DNA of 51,146 nt from Pseudomonadota bacterium (GCA_023386155.1 JAEWKH010000005.1:1-51146), one strand, 5' to 3'; counted from the stretch's first letter, positions 34,041 through 43,007 are shown. Notes: a model not told the origin generated them from the sequence alone. Made by a program: numbers and translations.

Positions 34041-35008
34041 TACCGGGACGCCGTGGCGAAGCGGCGGTCGATGAGGTCATCGACGGCGGCGCGCACATTG
34101 GTGTCGGGGGTGATCACGCCCGCCTGCTGCAGGGCGAGGCCCGCGGCGAGGATCGTATCGGCCTGCGGCTGGCCGATGGAGGAATGGGTCAGCTCCGTGC
34201 GCTCGAGCTGACGGTCGATCACCGGCTCCGCGAGCTTGGTGTAGGTGATGAGCGACTTCTTCAGCTCGTCCTTGTTGGCGAGGGCATATTTGCGGGCTTC
34301 CTCATAGGCCTTGAGCACGCGCTCCACGAGAGCCGGATTGTCCTTGGCGAAGGCTTCCGAAACGTTGAGCACGCCCCAGGTGTTGGCGCCGGCATTGCGG
34401 TAGAAGAGCTGGGCACCGCTTTCCACCTCCGCCGCTGCCATCAGCGGGTCGAGGCCGGCCCAGGCGTCCACGTCGCCGCGCTCGAGGGCGGTGCGACCGT
34501 CCGGATGCTGCAGCAGAACGAGCTTCACGTCCTTTTCGGTCAGCTTGGCCTCCTGCAGGGCGCGCACCAGGAAGATGTGCGGATCGGTGCCGCGGGTCAC
34601 AGCGACGCGCTTGCCCTTCAGGTCCTCGACCTTCGCGATGCCCGTGTCCTTGCGGGTGACGAGGGCGGTCCATTCGGGACGGGAATAGACGTAGATCGAC
34701 TTGATCGGGTTGCCGTTGATCTTGCCGATCAGGGCGGCGGCGCCGGCGGTGGAGCCGAAATCGATCGAGCCGGCATTGAGGAATTCGAGCGCCTTGTTGG
34801 AGCCGAGCGACTGCACCCAGCGGACCTTGATGCCGTCCTTCTCCAGTTCCTTCTCCAGGAAGCCCTTGTCCTTGAGGATCAGGCTGACCGGGTTGTAGGT
34901 GGCGTAGTCGATGCGGATCTCCTTCACCTGGGCGGAGGCGGCCGTCGCGAAAGAGGCGAGGCCCGTGGCCAGGGAGGCGGCGATGAGGAGGCGGCGCGTG
35001 ATGGTCAT
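34040..35008 (-). CDS. aliphatic sulfonate/nitrate/taurine-type ABC substrate-binding protein
   Basis: A periplasmic binding protein of 322 residues from ATG 35008 (ATG 35023 also possible). The signal peptide is RRLLIAASLATGLASFATAASAQ-like in its first 27 residues, ending near SAQ. The fold is SsuA/THI5-like, with ALEFLNAGSIDFGSTAGAAA, KDLKGKRVAV-like VEDLKGKRVAVTRG and GDVDAWAGLDPLMAAAE. It is first gene of an operon with permease, ATPase and OsmC. The adjacent gene set lacks a monooxygenase (SsuD/TauD), so the transported compound stays open. Confidence 0.93.
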   Translation of the reverse strand: MTITRRLLIAASLATGLASFATAASAQVKEIRIDYATYNPVSLILKDKGFLEKELEKDGIKVRWVQSLGSNKALEFLNAGSIDFGSTAGAAALIGKINGNPIKSIYVYSRPEWTALVTRKDTGIAKVEDLKGKRVAVTRGTDPHIFLVRALQEAKLTEKDVKLVLLQHPDGRTALERGDVDAWAGLDPLMAAAEVESGAQLFYRNAGANTWGVLNVSEAFAKDNPALVERVLKAYEEARKYALANKDELKKSLITYTKLAEPVIDRQLERTELTHSSIGQPQADTILAAGLALQQAGVITPDTNVRAAVDDLIDRRFATASR

Positions 35009-35128
35009 CGTGTTCGGTCCCATGTTGTGCGCATGGGAGCCAGGACCCAGGGGGTCTCACGCACCCGGCGCTTTAGCTGCACTTGTTTCGCGCCCGCAAT
35101 CTGCATGCTCAAATCGGCGCGTGTCCGG

Positions 35129-35157
35129 TTTATAGAACTGACCGTTTTTTATGTCAA
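35129..35157 (-). promoter_or_regulatory. near-consensus sigma-70 promoter for the ABC importer operon
   Basis: On the minus strand TTGACA (35152-35157), exactly 17 bases, then TATAAA (35129-35134), about 105-120 bp before the binding-protein start. The stretch is AT-rich in a GC-rich region. Confidence 0.75.
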
Positions 35158-35271
35158 ACAGTATCTCTTATAAAGAACACAATAGCCGCCCCGCCGCAGA
35201 ATGCCAGTCCGCCCTTGGGCGATGGCCCCATCAGGTGATAAGTCAGACGGTGCCTCGTTTCCGGTTGCTCC

Positions 35272-38022
35272 ATGACCATCCATAAGCCCAAGAACCTTCT
35301 GAAGAGCCTCGGCAGCCAGCCGATCCGCGATGCGGCGGAGCTGCGTTCCCGACTCGTCCCCGAGTTGAGGGAGCTTCTCGACCAGAGCCACCGGGAGGCT
35401 CAGGACAGGCTCATGGAGAATCAGAACGGGCTCGCCTGCGCCCGCCATCTCTGCGAGGTAATGGACGAGCTGGTGCGCCTCGTCCATGACGCCGTGGTCC
35501 AGCACCTCTATCCGGCTCCCAATCCATCGGCCGGCGAGCGGCTCGCCGTGGTGGCGACCGGTGGCTACGGGCGCGGGACCCTGGCGCCGGGCTCCGACGT
35601 GGATCTCCTGTTCCTGCTGCCCTACAAGCAGACGGCCTGGAGCGAGAGCGTCGTCGAGGCGATGCTCTACGTGCTCTGGGACCTGAAGCTGAAGGTCGGC
35701 CACGCCACCCGCTCGGTGGAGGAATGCCTGCGCGAGGCCCATGCGGACATGACGATCCGCACCTCGCTGCTCGAAGCCCGCTTCCTCTTCGGCGACCGGG
35801 AACTTTTCGACAAGCTGGAGAAGCGCTTCGACCAGGAGATCGTCGCCACCACGGCGGCGGAGTTCGTGGACGCGAAGCTGAAGGAGCGCGACGCCCGCGT
35901 CGCCAAGGCCGGCGCGTCCCGCTACCTCGTCGAGCCGAACGTGAAGGACGGCAAGGGCGGCCTGCGCGATCTCCACACGCTCTTCTGGATCGCCAAATAC
36001 GTCTACCGGGTGAAGGAGCCACGGCAGCTGGTGAAAGCCGGGCTGTTCACGCAGGCGGAGTTCAATCTCTTCTCGCGCTGCGAGGAGTTCCTGTGGCGCG
36101 TGCGCTGCCACATGCATTTCGCCACCGGCCGCGCCGAGGAGCGCCTGACCTTCGACCTGCAGCGCACCATCGCCGAGCGCATCGACTTTTCGCCGCGCGG
36201 CGGATTGTCGGCGGTCGAGCGCTTCATGAAGTCCTATTTCCTCATCGCCAAGGACGTGGGCGACCTGACGGCCATCGTGTGCGCCGAGCTCGAGGCGCGC
36301 CAGACCAAGCGCCGTCCCATGCTCGATCGGATGCTCGGCCGCTTCCGCCGCCGCAGCGGCGGCGCGCTGGTGAGCGAGGGCTTCATCATCGACAACAACC
36401 GCCTCAACGTGGAGAGCGAGGAGGCCTTCGCGCGCGATCCGGTGAACCTGATCCGCCTGTTCTGGCTCGCCGACCGGCGCAACATTGCCATTCACCCGGA
36501 CGCGACGCGCCTCGCGACCCGTTCGCTCAGGCTCATCGGGCATAACCTGCGCAACGATCCGGAGGCCAACAAGCTCTTCCTGGAGATCCTCTCGTCGAAG
36601 AACTCCCCGGAGGTGGTGCTGCGGCGCATGAACGAGGCCGGCGTGCTCGGGCGCTTCATCCCGGATTTCGGGCGCATCGTCGCGATGATGCAGTTCAACA
36701 TGTACCACCACTACACGGTGGACGAGCACCTGATCCGCTCGGTCGGGGTTCTCACCGAGATCGAGGCGGGTCAGCTCGGCAACGAGCATCCGCTCGCCAA
36801 CCAGATCTTTCCCACCATCCGCAACCGCCGCGCGCTCTACGTGGCGGTCTTCCTGCACGACATCGCCAAGGGCCGGCCGGAGGATCACTCGACAGCCGGC
36901 GCGGTGATCGCCCGCAAGCTCGGACCGCGCTTCGGACTCACCGAGGCCGAGACCGAGACGGTGGCGTGGCTCGTCGAGCATCATCTCCTGATGTCGAACA
37001 CGGCCCAGAGCCGCGACCTGTCGGATCCCGCCACCATCAAGAGCTTCGCCGAGGTGGTGCAGACCATGGAGCGCCTGAAGCTCCTGCTCGTGCTGACCAT
37101 CGCGGACATCAAGGCCGTCGGTCCCGGTACCTGGACCGGCTGGAAGGGCCAGCTCCTGCGCAACCTCTACCAGGAAACGGAAGTGATCCTCGGCGGCGGC
37201 GCGGTGGACCTCGCCCGTTCCGAGCGGGTGCGCCTCGCGCAGGAGCAGCTGCGCACGGAGCTGCCCGACTGGTCGGATGCGGAGTTCGAGGCCTTCGCGG
37301 CGCGCCATACGCCGGGCTACTGGCTAAAGACCGACGAGACCCGGCGGGCCAAGCAGGCGCGGCTCCTGCGGGAGGCGGAGAAAGCCGGCCGCACGGTCGT
37401 CACGGCCTATGAGACGGACCACTTCCGGGGCGTGACCGAGCTCACCATCCTGTCGCCCGATCATCCCCGCCTGCTCGCCATCGTGACCGGCGCCTGCGCG
37501 GCGGCCGGCGGCAACATCGTCGACGCGCAGATCTTCACCACCACCGACGGGATGGCGCTCGACACCATCGTGCTGTCCCGCGCCTTCGACCGGGACGAGG
37601 ACGAGCTGCGCCGGGCCGAGCGGGTCGCCAAGGCCATCGAGAGGGCCCTGAAGGGGGAGGTGAAGATCGCCGACCTGGTGGACGGCAAGCGCCCGGCCAA
37701 GGAGCGCTCCAAGGCCTTCCACGTGCCGCCGGAGGTGAACATCGACAATTCCCTGTCGAGCCGCCAGACGGTGATCGAGATCTCGGGCCTCGACCGGCCG
37801 GGCCTGCTCTATGACCTCACGACGGCCCTGGGCAAGCTTAACCTGAACATCGCCTCGGCCCACATCGTCACCTTCGGCGAAAAGGCCGTGGACGTGTTCT
37901 ACGTAACGGACCTGACGGGCACGAAGGTCACCCATGCGGGGCGCCAGGCCACCATCACCCGGACCCTTCTCGACGTGTTCAAGGCCGAGGAAACCGAGCC
38001 CCTCCACCGGCGCAGCGCTTGA
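35272..38022 (+). CDS. glnD: bifunctional [protein-PII] uridylyltransferase/uridylyl-removing enzyme
   Basis: Senses glutamine and modifies PII proteins to set nitrogen assimilation. The protein has 916 residues. The nucleotidyltransferase motif GGYGRGTLAPGSDVDLLF lies at residues 97-114 with catalytic Asp109 and Asp111. The HD domain for deuridylylation contains FLHDIAKGRPEDHS near residue 530. Two ACT domains follow, at about 722-770 (TELTILSPDHPRLLAIV) and 833-885 (VIEISGLDRPGLLYDL). All four modules look complete. Transcription appears to continue into grpE, which also has its own promoter overlapping the glnD stop. Confidence 0.98.
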   Translation: MTIHKPKNLLKSLGSQPIRDAAELRSRLVPELRELLDQSHREAQDRLMENQNGLACARHLCEVMDELVRLVHDAVVQHLYPAPNPSAGERLAVVATGGYGRGTLAPGSDVDLLFLLPYKQTAWSESVVEAMLYVLWDLKLKVGHATRSVEECLREAHADMTIRTSLLEARFLFGDRELFDKLEKRFDQEIVATTAAEFVDAKLKERDARVAKAGASRYLVEPNVKDGKGGLRDLHTLFWIAKYVYRVKEPRQLVKAGLFTQAEFNLFSRCEEFLWRVRCHMHFATGRAEERLTFDLQRTIAERIDFSPRGGLSAVERFMKSYFLIAKDVGDLTAIVCAELEARQTKRRPMLDRMLGRFRRRSGGALVSEGFIIDNNRLNVESEEAFARDPVNLIRLFWLADRRNIAIHPDATRLATRSLRLIGHNLRNDPEANKLFLEILSSKNSPEVVLRRMNEAGVLGRFIPDFGRIVAMMQFNMYHHYTVDEHLIRSVGVLTEIEAGQLGNEHPLANQIFPTIRNRRALYVAVFLHDIAKGRPEDHSTAGAVIARKLGPRFGLTEAETETVAWLVEHHLLMSNTAQSRDLSDPATIKSFAEVVQTMERLKLLLVLTIADIKAVGPGTWTGWKGQLLRNLYQETEVILGGGAVDLARSERVRLAQEQLRTELPDWSDAEFEAFAARHTPGYWLKTDETRRAKQARLLREAEKAGRTVVTAYETDHFRGVTELTILSPDHPRLLAIVTGACAAAGGNIVDAQIFTTTDGMALDTIVLSRAFDRDEDELRRAERVAKAIERALKGEVKIADLVDGKRPAKERSKAFHVPPEVNIDNSLSSRQTVIEISGLDRPGLLYDLTTALGKLNLNIASAHIVTFGEKAVDVFYVTDLTGTKVTHAGRQATITRTLLDVFKAEETEPLHRRSA

Positions 38023-38046
38023 TTTGTGGGGCCAGGGACCTGATAT
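38018..38046 (+). promoter_or_regulatory. sigma-32-type heat-shock promoter upstream of grpE
   Basis: CTTGATT (38018-38024), 14 bases, then CCTGATAT (38039-38046). The -35 overlaps the glnD stop TGA. Spacing is identical and the sequence close to the dnaK candidate at 47969-47997. Confidence 0.6.
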
Positions 38047-38087
38047 GTTGGCCGAACCCTTCCTCATCCCACCATTAGTTGAGCATC

Positions 38088-38693
38088 ATGAATCCGAACG
38101 ACACGGAAAATCAGAACGCTGCCCCGCAGGCCGAGCCCGCCAACGATGCGGCCGCCGTGCCCGAGGCTGATCCGATTGCCGTTCTCGAGGCCGAGAAGGC
38201 GGATTTGAAGGACAAGCTGCTGCGCCTGATGGCGGACATGGAAAACCTGCGCCGCCGGACGGCGCGGGAGATCGCCGACGCCCGCACCTATGCCGTGACC
38301 AATTTCGCCCGCGACATGCTCACCGTGGCCGACAATGTCCGCCGCGCCATCGAGAGCGTGCCGGAGGAGGCCCTGAGCACCGCCGAGGGCGCCTTCAAGG
38401 GCCTCATCGAGGGCATCGACCTCACCGAGCGCGACCTGCTGAACACCCTCGAGCGCCATGGGGTGAAGAAGCTCGATCCCCAGGGCCAGAAGTTCGACCC
38501 GAACCTGCATCAGGCCATGTTCGAGATCCCCAACGCGGAGGTGCCGAACGGCACGGTCCTGCAGGTCGTCCAGTCCGGCTTCGTCATCGGCGACCGCGTC
38601 CTGCGCCCGGCCATGGTCGGCGTCTCCAGGGGCGGCCCGAAGGCCCCCGGCAACGGCTCCGAGGCCGCGGACAACCCCTCGGCGGCCTCGTAA
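38088..38693 (+). CDS. grpE: nucleotide exchange factor GrpE
   Basis: Releases ADP from DnaK. The protein has 201 residues from ATG 38088 (a TTG nine bases upstream is in frame). The acidic, disordered N-terminus is followed by a long coiled coil (LKDKLLRLMADMENLRRRTA) and the beta-domain with GVKKLDPQGQKFDPNLHQAM and VLQVVQSGFVIGDRVLRPAMV. It lies directly after glnD, not beside hrcA as in many relatives. The probable heat-shock promoter would co-regulate it with dnaK. Confidence 0.97.
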   Translation: MNPNDTENQNAAPQAEPANDAAAVPEADPIAVLEAEKADLKDKLLRLMADMENLRRRTAREIADARTYAVTNFARDMLTVADNVRRAIESVPEEALSTAEGAFKGLIEGIDLTERDLLNTLERHGVKKLDPQGQKFDPNLHQAMFEIPNAEVPNGTVLQVVQSGFVIGDRVLRPAMVGVSRGGPKAPGNGSEAADNPSAAS

Positions 38694-38762
38694 GGGCGCT
38701 GGGCCGATCTTCAGGCGGAGCGGGAGCCGCTTCGCCTGGAACCGCTGCAAGCGGAAGCAGCT

Positions 38763-39701
38763 TCAGGGATTCATCTCCACGCCGTCGATGACGGCCCGGA
38801 AGCGGGGCATGTTCTGGTCCCGCTGCTCGACCCGGGACAGGCCGACCATGCGCAGGTAGCGGTCGGGCTCGAACCGGATGGTCTGCATCACCACGATCGG
38901 CTGGCCCGATTCCGCCTCCACGGCCTTGGCGACGATCTCGTACCAGTCCTGGCCCTTGAAGCGGAAGCCTTCGGAACGCTCGACCTTGATGTCCTTGAGG
39001 ACCTGGTTGGAGTTCAAGGCCGCGTGGGCGAACTGGCGCCGCTTGTCCGGCGGCGGAACCGGGACGTTGATGGCGGCGGCCATGATGAACATCGGCTGCT
39101 CCACCGCCTTGATCATGTCCTGCGGCCCGTCGGTGAACAGGACCGAGTTGCCCGACATCACCCGCACCGGCCGGAACCCAGCCATGTCGCCGATCCGGAA
39201 GGGCAGGGCAGAGATCTGCTCGTCCATGGAGACCGGACCGCGCAGGGCGATGCTTTTCAGGGCCTCCAGCATCTGCGCCTCGGTGTAGCCGTCCTGGCCG
39301 CCGCGCACCTGCGCGATCACCAGGGCGGTAAGGTCTTCGTCCTTGACGGCCATCACCCACTTGCGGCCCTCGACGGGGGCCGCCATGGTGCCGCCGATCA
39401 GCACGCCCGTCCTGGGGCCGAGCTTCAGGGTTTCGCGCGAGGTTTCGCTCATCCCCTGGCGTTTCAGCGCGTCCTTGGTGAGCCCGTTCACCAGCTGCCC
39501 ATACGCGGCGGCCGGCATTTCCACGAAGTTGATGGCAGCGGCCTTCTCCTGGCTCTCGAAGCCGCTGAACCGCTTCGAGACGGCCATGTCCTCAGGCGGG
39601 ACGAGGCCGATCCGCGAAGCGGGCGGGAAAACCGGGTCGGCCGCGAAGGCCGCCTGAGCAGACAGGATGAGGCTCAAGGCAGCGGCTGCGAGACCTTTCA
39701 T
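38763..39701 (-). CDS. secreted protein of unknown function
   Basis: A 312-residue protein with a clear signal peptide (AAAALSLILSAQAAFA, cleavage near residue 20). The mature part has no cysteine and no membrane segment. Alternating hydrophobic strands suggest a beta-rich periplasmic protein. Segments such as RIGLVPPEDM near the start and DMIKAVEQPMFIMAAAI in the middle look conserved-type, but I cannot name the family with confidence. It converges on grpE and precedes alkB's neighbourhood on the minus strand, 33 bp after alkB. Confidence 0.82.
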   Translation of the reverse strand: MKGLAAAALSLILSAQAAFAADPVFPPASRIGLVPPEDMAVSKRFSGFESQEKAAAINFVEMPAAAYGQLVNGLTKDALKRQGMSETSRETLKLGPRTGVLIGGTMAAPVEGRKWVMAVKDEDLTALVIAQVRGGQDGYTEAQMLEALKSIALRGPVSMDEQISALPFRIGDMAGFRPVRVMSGNSVLFTDGPQDMIKAVEQPMFIMAAAINVPVPPPDKRRQFAHAALNSNQVLKDIKVERSEGFRFKGQDWYEIVAKAVEAESGQPIVVMQTIRFEPDRYLRMVGLSRVEQRDQNMPRFRAVIDGVEMNP

Positions 39702-39734
39702 GAATGCCCTCTCACGTCGATCACGATCTTGAAA

Positions 39735-40355
39735 CTAAAGCGGCTTTCCCACCTTGCGCAAGGTGAGATTGATCCGCCCGCCCTGCGGCAGCAGGTCCGA
39801 GGTTCCCGCCGCCAGCCGGTCGATGCCATGATAGATCAGCCGCGCGGGCCCGCCGAACACGATCGCGTCACCGGAGCGGAGCCTGATCGATTTCGTCGGG
39901 TCCTTCCGCTCCAGGCCGCCATAGCGGAAGAGCGCCGTGTCCCCGAGGGAGAGGGACACCACCGGCGCGGCGAATTCCTCCTCGTCCTTGTCCTGGTGCA
40001 TCCCCATGCGGGCCGTCGGCTCGTAGAAGTTGACTAGGCAGGCATCGGGCGGATGGGGGTATTCGCTCAGTGCCTCCCAGGCGCGCAGAACCTGTTCCGG
40101 CATCGCGGGCCAGGGCTTTCCCGTCCCCGGATGGGCCGGCTGGTAGCGATAGCCGTCTACGTCCGACACCCAGCCGAGCCGCCCGCAATTGGTCATACGC
40201 ACGGAGAACGGCTTTCCCGTGCGCGGCATGCGCGGGGTGTAGAGCGGCGCCTGCCGGGTGATCTCGCGCAAGGCCGCCAGAAGCCGCTCCTGGGCCGGGC
40301 GGTCGAGATAATCCGGATAATAGGTGAGGCCGGGGCTGAGCGTGATGGGAGTCAT
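39735..40355 (-). CDS. alkB: alpha-ketoglutarate-dependent DNA dealkylase AlkB
   Basis: An Fe(II)/2-oxoglutarate dioxygenase that removes 1-methyladenine and 3-methylcytosine damage. The protein has 206 residues. The iron ligands are H and D of MHQDKDE and H of IYHGIDR, and the 2-oxoglutarate Arg lies in RINLTLRKV. The nucleotide-recognition lid includes PRTGKPFSVRMTNCG. Ada, the usual co-regulated methyltransferase, is 10 kb away on the same strand. No ribosome site is strong at ATG 40355. Confidence 0.94.
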   Translation of the reverse strand: MTPITLSPGLTYYPDYLDRPAQERLLAALREITRQAPLYTPRMPRTGKPFSVRMTNCGRLGWVSDVDGYRYQPAHPGTGKPWPAMPEQVLRAWEALSEYPHPPDACLVNFYEPTARMGMHQDKDEEEFAAPVVSLSLGDTALFRYGGLERKDPTKSIRLRSGDAIVFGGPARLIYHGIDRLAAGTSDLLPQGGRINLTLRKVGKPL

Positions 40356-40369
40356 GAATGCACTGCCCT

Positions 40370-40680
40370 TGTTCCCTCGCCCTTGTGGGGGGTGGCTGCG
40401 AAAGCAGCCGGAGTGGGTGCCGGCGCTTAACTTGACCAGCGTGAAGCTGGATCACCTCTCCCTGAGGGAGAGGTCGACGCGCGTGAGCGCGGCGGGTGAG
40501 GGGTTAGAGGTTTATCCGCAGAGGGCGTACCCCCTCACCCGGACCTATCGGTCCGACCTCTCCCCATGGGAGAGGTATACGGCGGCACCGCCGCGCCTGA
40601 TCCTCGGAGGTGATTACCCACATCCCCACCTCCACCTCCTCCTCCCCACAAGGGGGAGGAGAGCCTGTCGAGGGTTTGTC
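40370..40680. repeat. family D repeat interrupted by a nested family G repeat
   Basis: The outer halves (about 40375-40435 and 40615-40665) match the two ends of the ~120-bp family D element seen at 43012 and 50876, including GGTGGCTGCG and CTCCTCCCCACAAGGGGG. Between them lies a 164-bp unit (40451-40614) with inverted ends ATCACCTC and GAGGTGAT and inner CTCTCCC/GGGAGAG hairpins. I see no gene in this 327-bp gap. Confidence 0.7.
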
Positions 40681-40682
40681 CC

Positions 40683-41303
40683 TTACCCCTCCAGCACCTT
40701 CTTGCTGGCCACGGTCGTATCGTCGTTGAGGGCGTAGACCAGCGGGATGCCGGTTGCGAGCTCGAGGCTCGGGATCGTCTCGGAGGTCAGGCCGTCGAGC
40801 ACCATCACGAGGGCGCGAAGCGAGTTGCCGTGGGCGGCCACCAGCACGCGCTCGCCGCGCATCACGCGGGGCAGGATCTCGCGGATGTAGTAGGGCAGCA
40901 CGCGGGCGACCGTGTCCTTCAGGCTCTCGCCGCCGGGCGGGGGCACGTCGTAGGAGCGGCGCCAGAGATGGACCTGCTCCTCGCCCCAGCGGGCGCGGGC
41001 GTCGTCCTTGTTGAGGCCCGCGAGATCGCCGTAATCGCGCTCGTTCAGGGCCTGGCTCGCGATGGTCTTCAGGTCGGGCTGGCCGATCTCTTCCAGGATC
41101 AGCTTGCAGGTGCGCTGGGCACGCGACAGGTCGGACGTGAAGGCGATATCGAACTGGATGCCCATCTCCTTCAGGCGACGGCCGGCATTGCGCGCCTCCT
41201 CGATGCCGAGATCGGTGAGCCCCGGATCCTTCCAGCCAGTGAACAGGTTCTTGAGGTTCCATTCGCTCTGGCCGTGGCGTGCAAGGACGAGAAGGCGGTT
41301 CAT
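40683..41303 (-). CDS. gpmA: 2,3-bisphosphoglycerate-dependent phosphoglycerate mutase
   Basis: Interconverts 3- and 2-phosphoglycerate in glycolysis. The protein has 206 residues, typical of the short alphaproteobacterial form. The phosphohistidine motif is LARHGQSEWN near residue 8, with LTDLGIEEARNAG, LNERDYGDLAGLNKDDA and the second catalytic His in VLVAAHGNSLRALVM. It follows dapB by 39 bp on the same strand, a common Hyphomicrobiales pairing. Confidence 0.96.
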   Translation of the reverse strand: MNRLLVLARHGQSEWNLKNLFTGWKDPGLTDLGIEEARNAGRRLKEMGIQFDIAFTSDLSRAQRTCKLILEEIGQPDLKTIASQALNERDYGDLAGLNKDDARARWGEEQVHLWRRSYDVPPPGGESLKDTVARVLPYYIREILPRVMRGERVLVAAHGNSLRALVMVLDGLTSETIPSLELATGIPLVYALNDDTTVASKKVLEG

Positions 41304-41342
41304 ATCTTTAGCGTCTCCAGTGAAGGGGAATGTGGGCAGGTT

Positions 41343-42158
41343 TTAAAGCCGATCGAGGCCAAGGACATCGGCCATGGTGTAATAACCCGGCTTCTTGTCG
41401 AAGCCCCAGAGGGCGGCCTTCACGGCCCCGCGGGCGAAGATGCTGCGGTCCTCGGCGCGGTGCGACAGCTCGATGCGCTCGCCGGTACCGGCGAAGATCA
41501 CAGAATGCTCGCCGACCACGGAGCCGCCGCGCAGGGTCGCAAAGCCGATATCGCCCGGATTGCGCGCGCCGGTATGCCCGTCGCGGCTGCGCACCGAGCG
41601 CTCCTTCAACGAAATTTCACGCCCCTCCGCGGCTGCCTCGCCGAGGAGGAGGGCGGTGCCCGAGGGCGCATCCACCTTCATGCGGTGGTGCATCTCGAGG
41701 ATCTCGATGTCGAACTCCTCGCCAAGGGTTGCGGCGGCCTTGCACACGAGCCCGGCGAGCAGGTTCACCCCGAGCGACATGTTGCCGGACTGGATGATGC
41801 GTGCATGGCGCGCGGCGGCCTCGAGCCTGGTGAAGTCGGCTTCTGCCAAGCCGGTGGTTCCGATCACATGGACGATGCGCGCCTGGGCGGCCAGCGCCGC
41901 GAAGGCGGTCGTGGCGGCAGGCGCCGTGAAGTCGAGGACGCCGTCAGCCTGGGCGAAGACGGCGAGCGGATCGTCGGTCACGTCCACGTCGAGGAGACCG
42001 ACCCCGGCGAGCAGCCCGGCATCGTGCCCGAGGGCGGGAGAGCCTTCCCGCTCGATGGCGCCGACGAGCGTGCAGCCCTCGGTCTCGGCCACGGTCCTGA
42101 TGAGCATGCGGCCCATGCGTCCGGCAGCCCCCACCACGACGAGTCGCATCTCGCTCAT
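41343..42158 (-). CDS. dapB: 4-hydroxy-tetrahydrodipicolinate reductase
   Basis: The second reductive step of lysine/diaminopimelate synthesis, using NAD(P)H. The protein has 271 residues. The dinucleotide motif GAAGRMGRML lies near the start, followed by VLDFTAP, VIGTTGL, and the substrate/catalytic region EMHHRMKVDAPSGTAL. The start is ATG 42158 behind AGGAGAG; the open frame continues upstream through repeats but has no coding character. It is probably an operon with gpmA. Confidence 0.96.
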   Translation of the reverse strand: MSEMRLVVVGAAGRMGRMLIRTVAETEGCTLVGAIEREGSPALGHDAGLLAGVGLLDVDVTDDPLAVFAQADGVLDFTAPAATTAFAALAAQARIVHVIGTTGLAEADFTRLEAAARHARIIQSGNMSLGVNLLAGLVCKAAATLGEEFDIEILEMHHRMKVDAPSGTALLLGEAAAEGREISLKERSVRSRDGHTGARNPGDIGFATLRGGSVVGEHSVIFAGTGERIELSHRAEDRSIFARGAVKAALWGFDKKPGYYTMADVLGLDRL

Positions 42159-42248
42159 GCCGCTCTCCTGTTGTTCGGGCTCAGGGTATAGCCGCTCGGG
42201 GAGCGGCTGAGAAGCGCGGAGGCCGGTCCTCGCCAACGCTATCTTTCC

Positions 42249-42376
42249 CTCCCCCTTTGCGGGGGAGGGTGGCGAACGAAGTGAGCCGGGAGAGGGGACG
42301 TTACTGAATGAGTTCAGCCCCTCTCCCGACCTGCTTCGCAGGTCACCCTCTCCCGCAGAGGGGAGAGGGTTAACCG
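42249..42376. repeat. family G-type palindromic repeat
   Basis: CCCTCCCCCTTTGCGGGGGAGGG at the left and CCCCTCTCCCGACC...CTCTCCCGCAGAGGGGAGAGG at the right make strong hairpins. It fills the gap between the DUF1330 gene and dapB and is probably transcribed with them. Confidence 0.65.
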
Positions 42377-42379
42377 CTA

Positions 42380-42682
42380 TCACCCCGGCTGCGGGCCCTC
42401 GTAGCCTTCGATGATGATGATGTCGGCGACCGCGTGGCCGTCGCGCTCGGCTTTCGCCGCCTGGTATTCGGGCGAGTCCCAGCATTCCAGGGCCGCTTGG
42501 TAAGTCGGGAACTCGATCACCACGTTGCGAGCACGCGCCTCGCCCTCGGCCACCCGGTAGGCGCCGCCGCGCACCAGGAAGCGGGCACCGTACTTGGCGA
42601 AGGGCACGGCGTTCGCCTTCACGTAATTCTGGTAGACGTCGGGGTTCGAGACGTCGACGCGGCCGATCCAATAGCCCTTCAT
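42380..42682 (-). CDS. DUF1330 family protein (copy 2 of a tandem pair)
   Basis: A 100-residue dimeric alpha/beta-barrel (ferredoxin-like) protein. The DUF1330 pattern is MKGYWIGRVDVSNPD, RGGAYRVAEGEARARNVVIE and DSPEYQAAK. AAGGAG precedes the ATG. It follows the sister gene by four bases and shares many positions with it, so a tandem duplication is clear. Function is unknown. Confidence 0.92.
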   Translation of the reverse strand: MKGYWIGRVDVSNPDVYQNYVKANAVPFAKYGARFLVRGGAYRVAEGEARARNVVIEFPTYQAALECWDSPEYQAAKAERDGHAVADIIIIEGYEGPQPG

Positions 42683-42686
42683 CGCT

Positions 42687-42974
42687 TCATGCTCCTTCGA
42701 CGAGAACGAATTCCGCCACGCAGGCGCCCTCGCGCTTGGCCTTGGCCGCCTGGTATTCCGGCGAATTGTAATAGGTCCTGGCCTGTTCCACCGAGTCGAA
42801 CTCGATCACCACGTTGCGGGCACGCGCCTCGCCCTCCAGCGCCTCGTAGGCGCCGCCGCGCACCAATGGCCGCCCGCCATACTGGCGGATCGCCTCCGTC
42901 GCGCCCTTGGCGTATTCCGCATAGGCTTCGGGGTTCGTGACGGTCACGCGGGCAATGACATAGCCTTTGGGCAT
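42687..42974 (-). CDS. DUF1330 family protein (copy 1 of a tandem pair)
   Basis: A 95-residue paralogue of the next gene: MPKGYVIARVTVTNPEAY, RGGAYEALEGEARARNVVIE and YNSPEYQAAK. The block GEARARNVVIEF is identical in both copies. AGGAG precedes ATG 42974. The pair lies between pyrF and dapB on the same strand. DUF1330 proteins are small stress-related or unknown proteins. Confidence 0.92.
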   Translation of the reverse strand: MPKGYVIARVTVTNPEAYAEYAKGATEAIRQYGGRPLVRGGAYEALEGEARARNVVIEFDSVEQARTYYNSPEYQAAKAKREGACVAEFVLVEGA

Positions 42975-43007
42975 GGGGCGCTCCTCTTACGAATTTGTGG
43001 GACAGAA

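Noticed and set aside
38694..38762. Terminator between grpE and the convergent secreted-protein gene
   Set aside because: There are interrupted inverted repeats (GAGCGG/CCGCTT types) but no continuous stem with a T-run on either strand.
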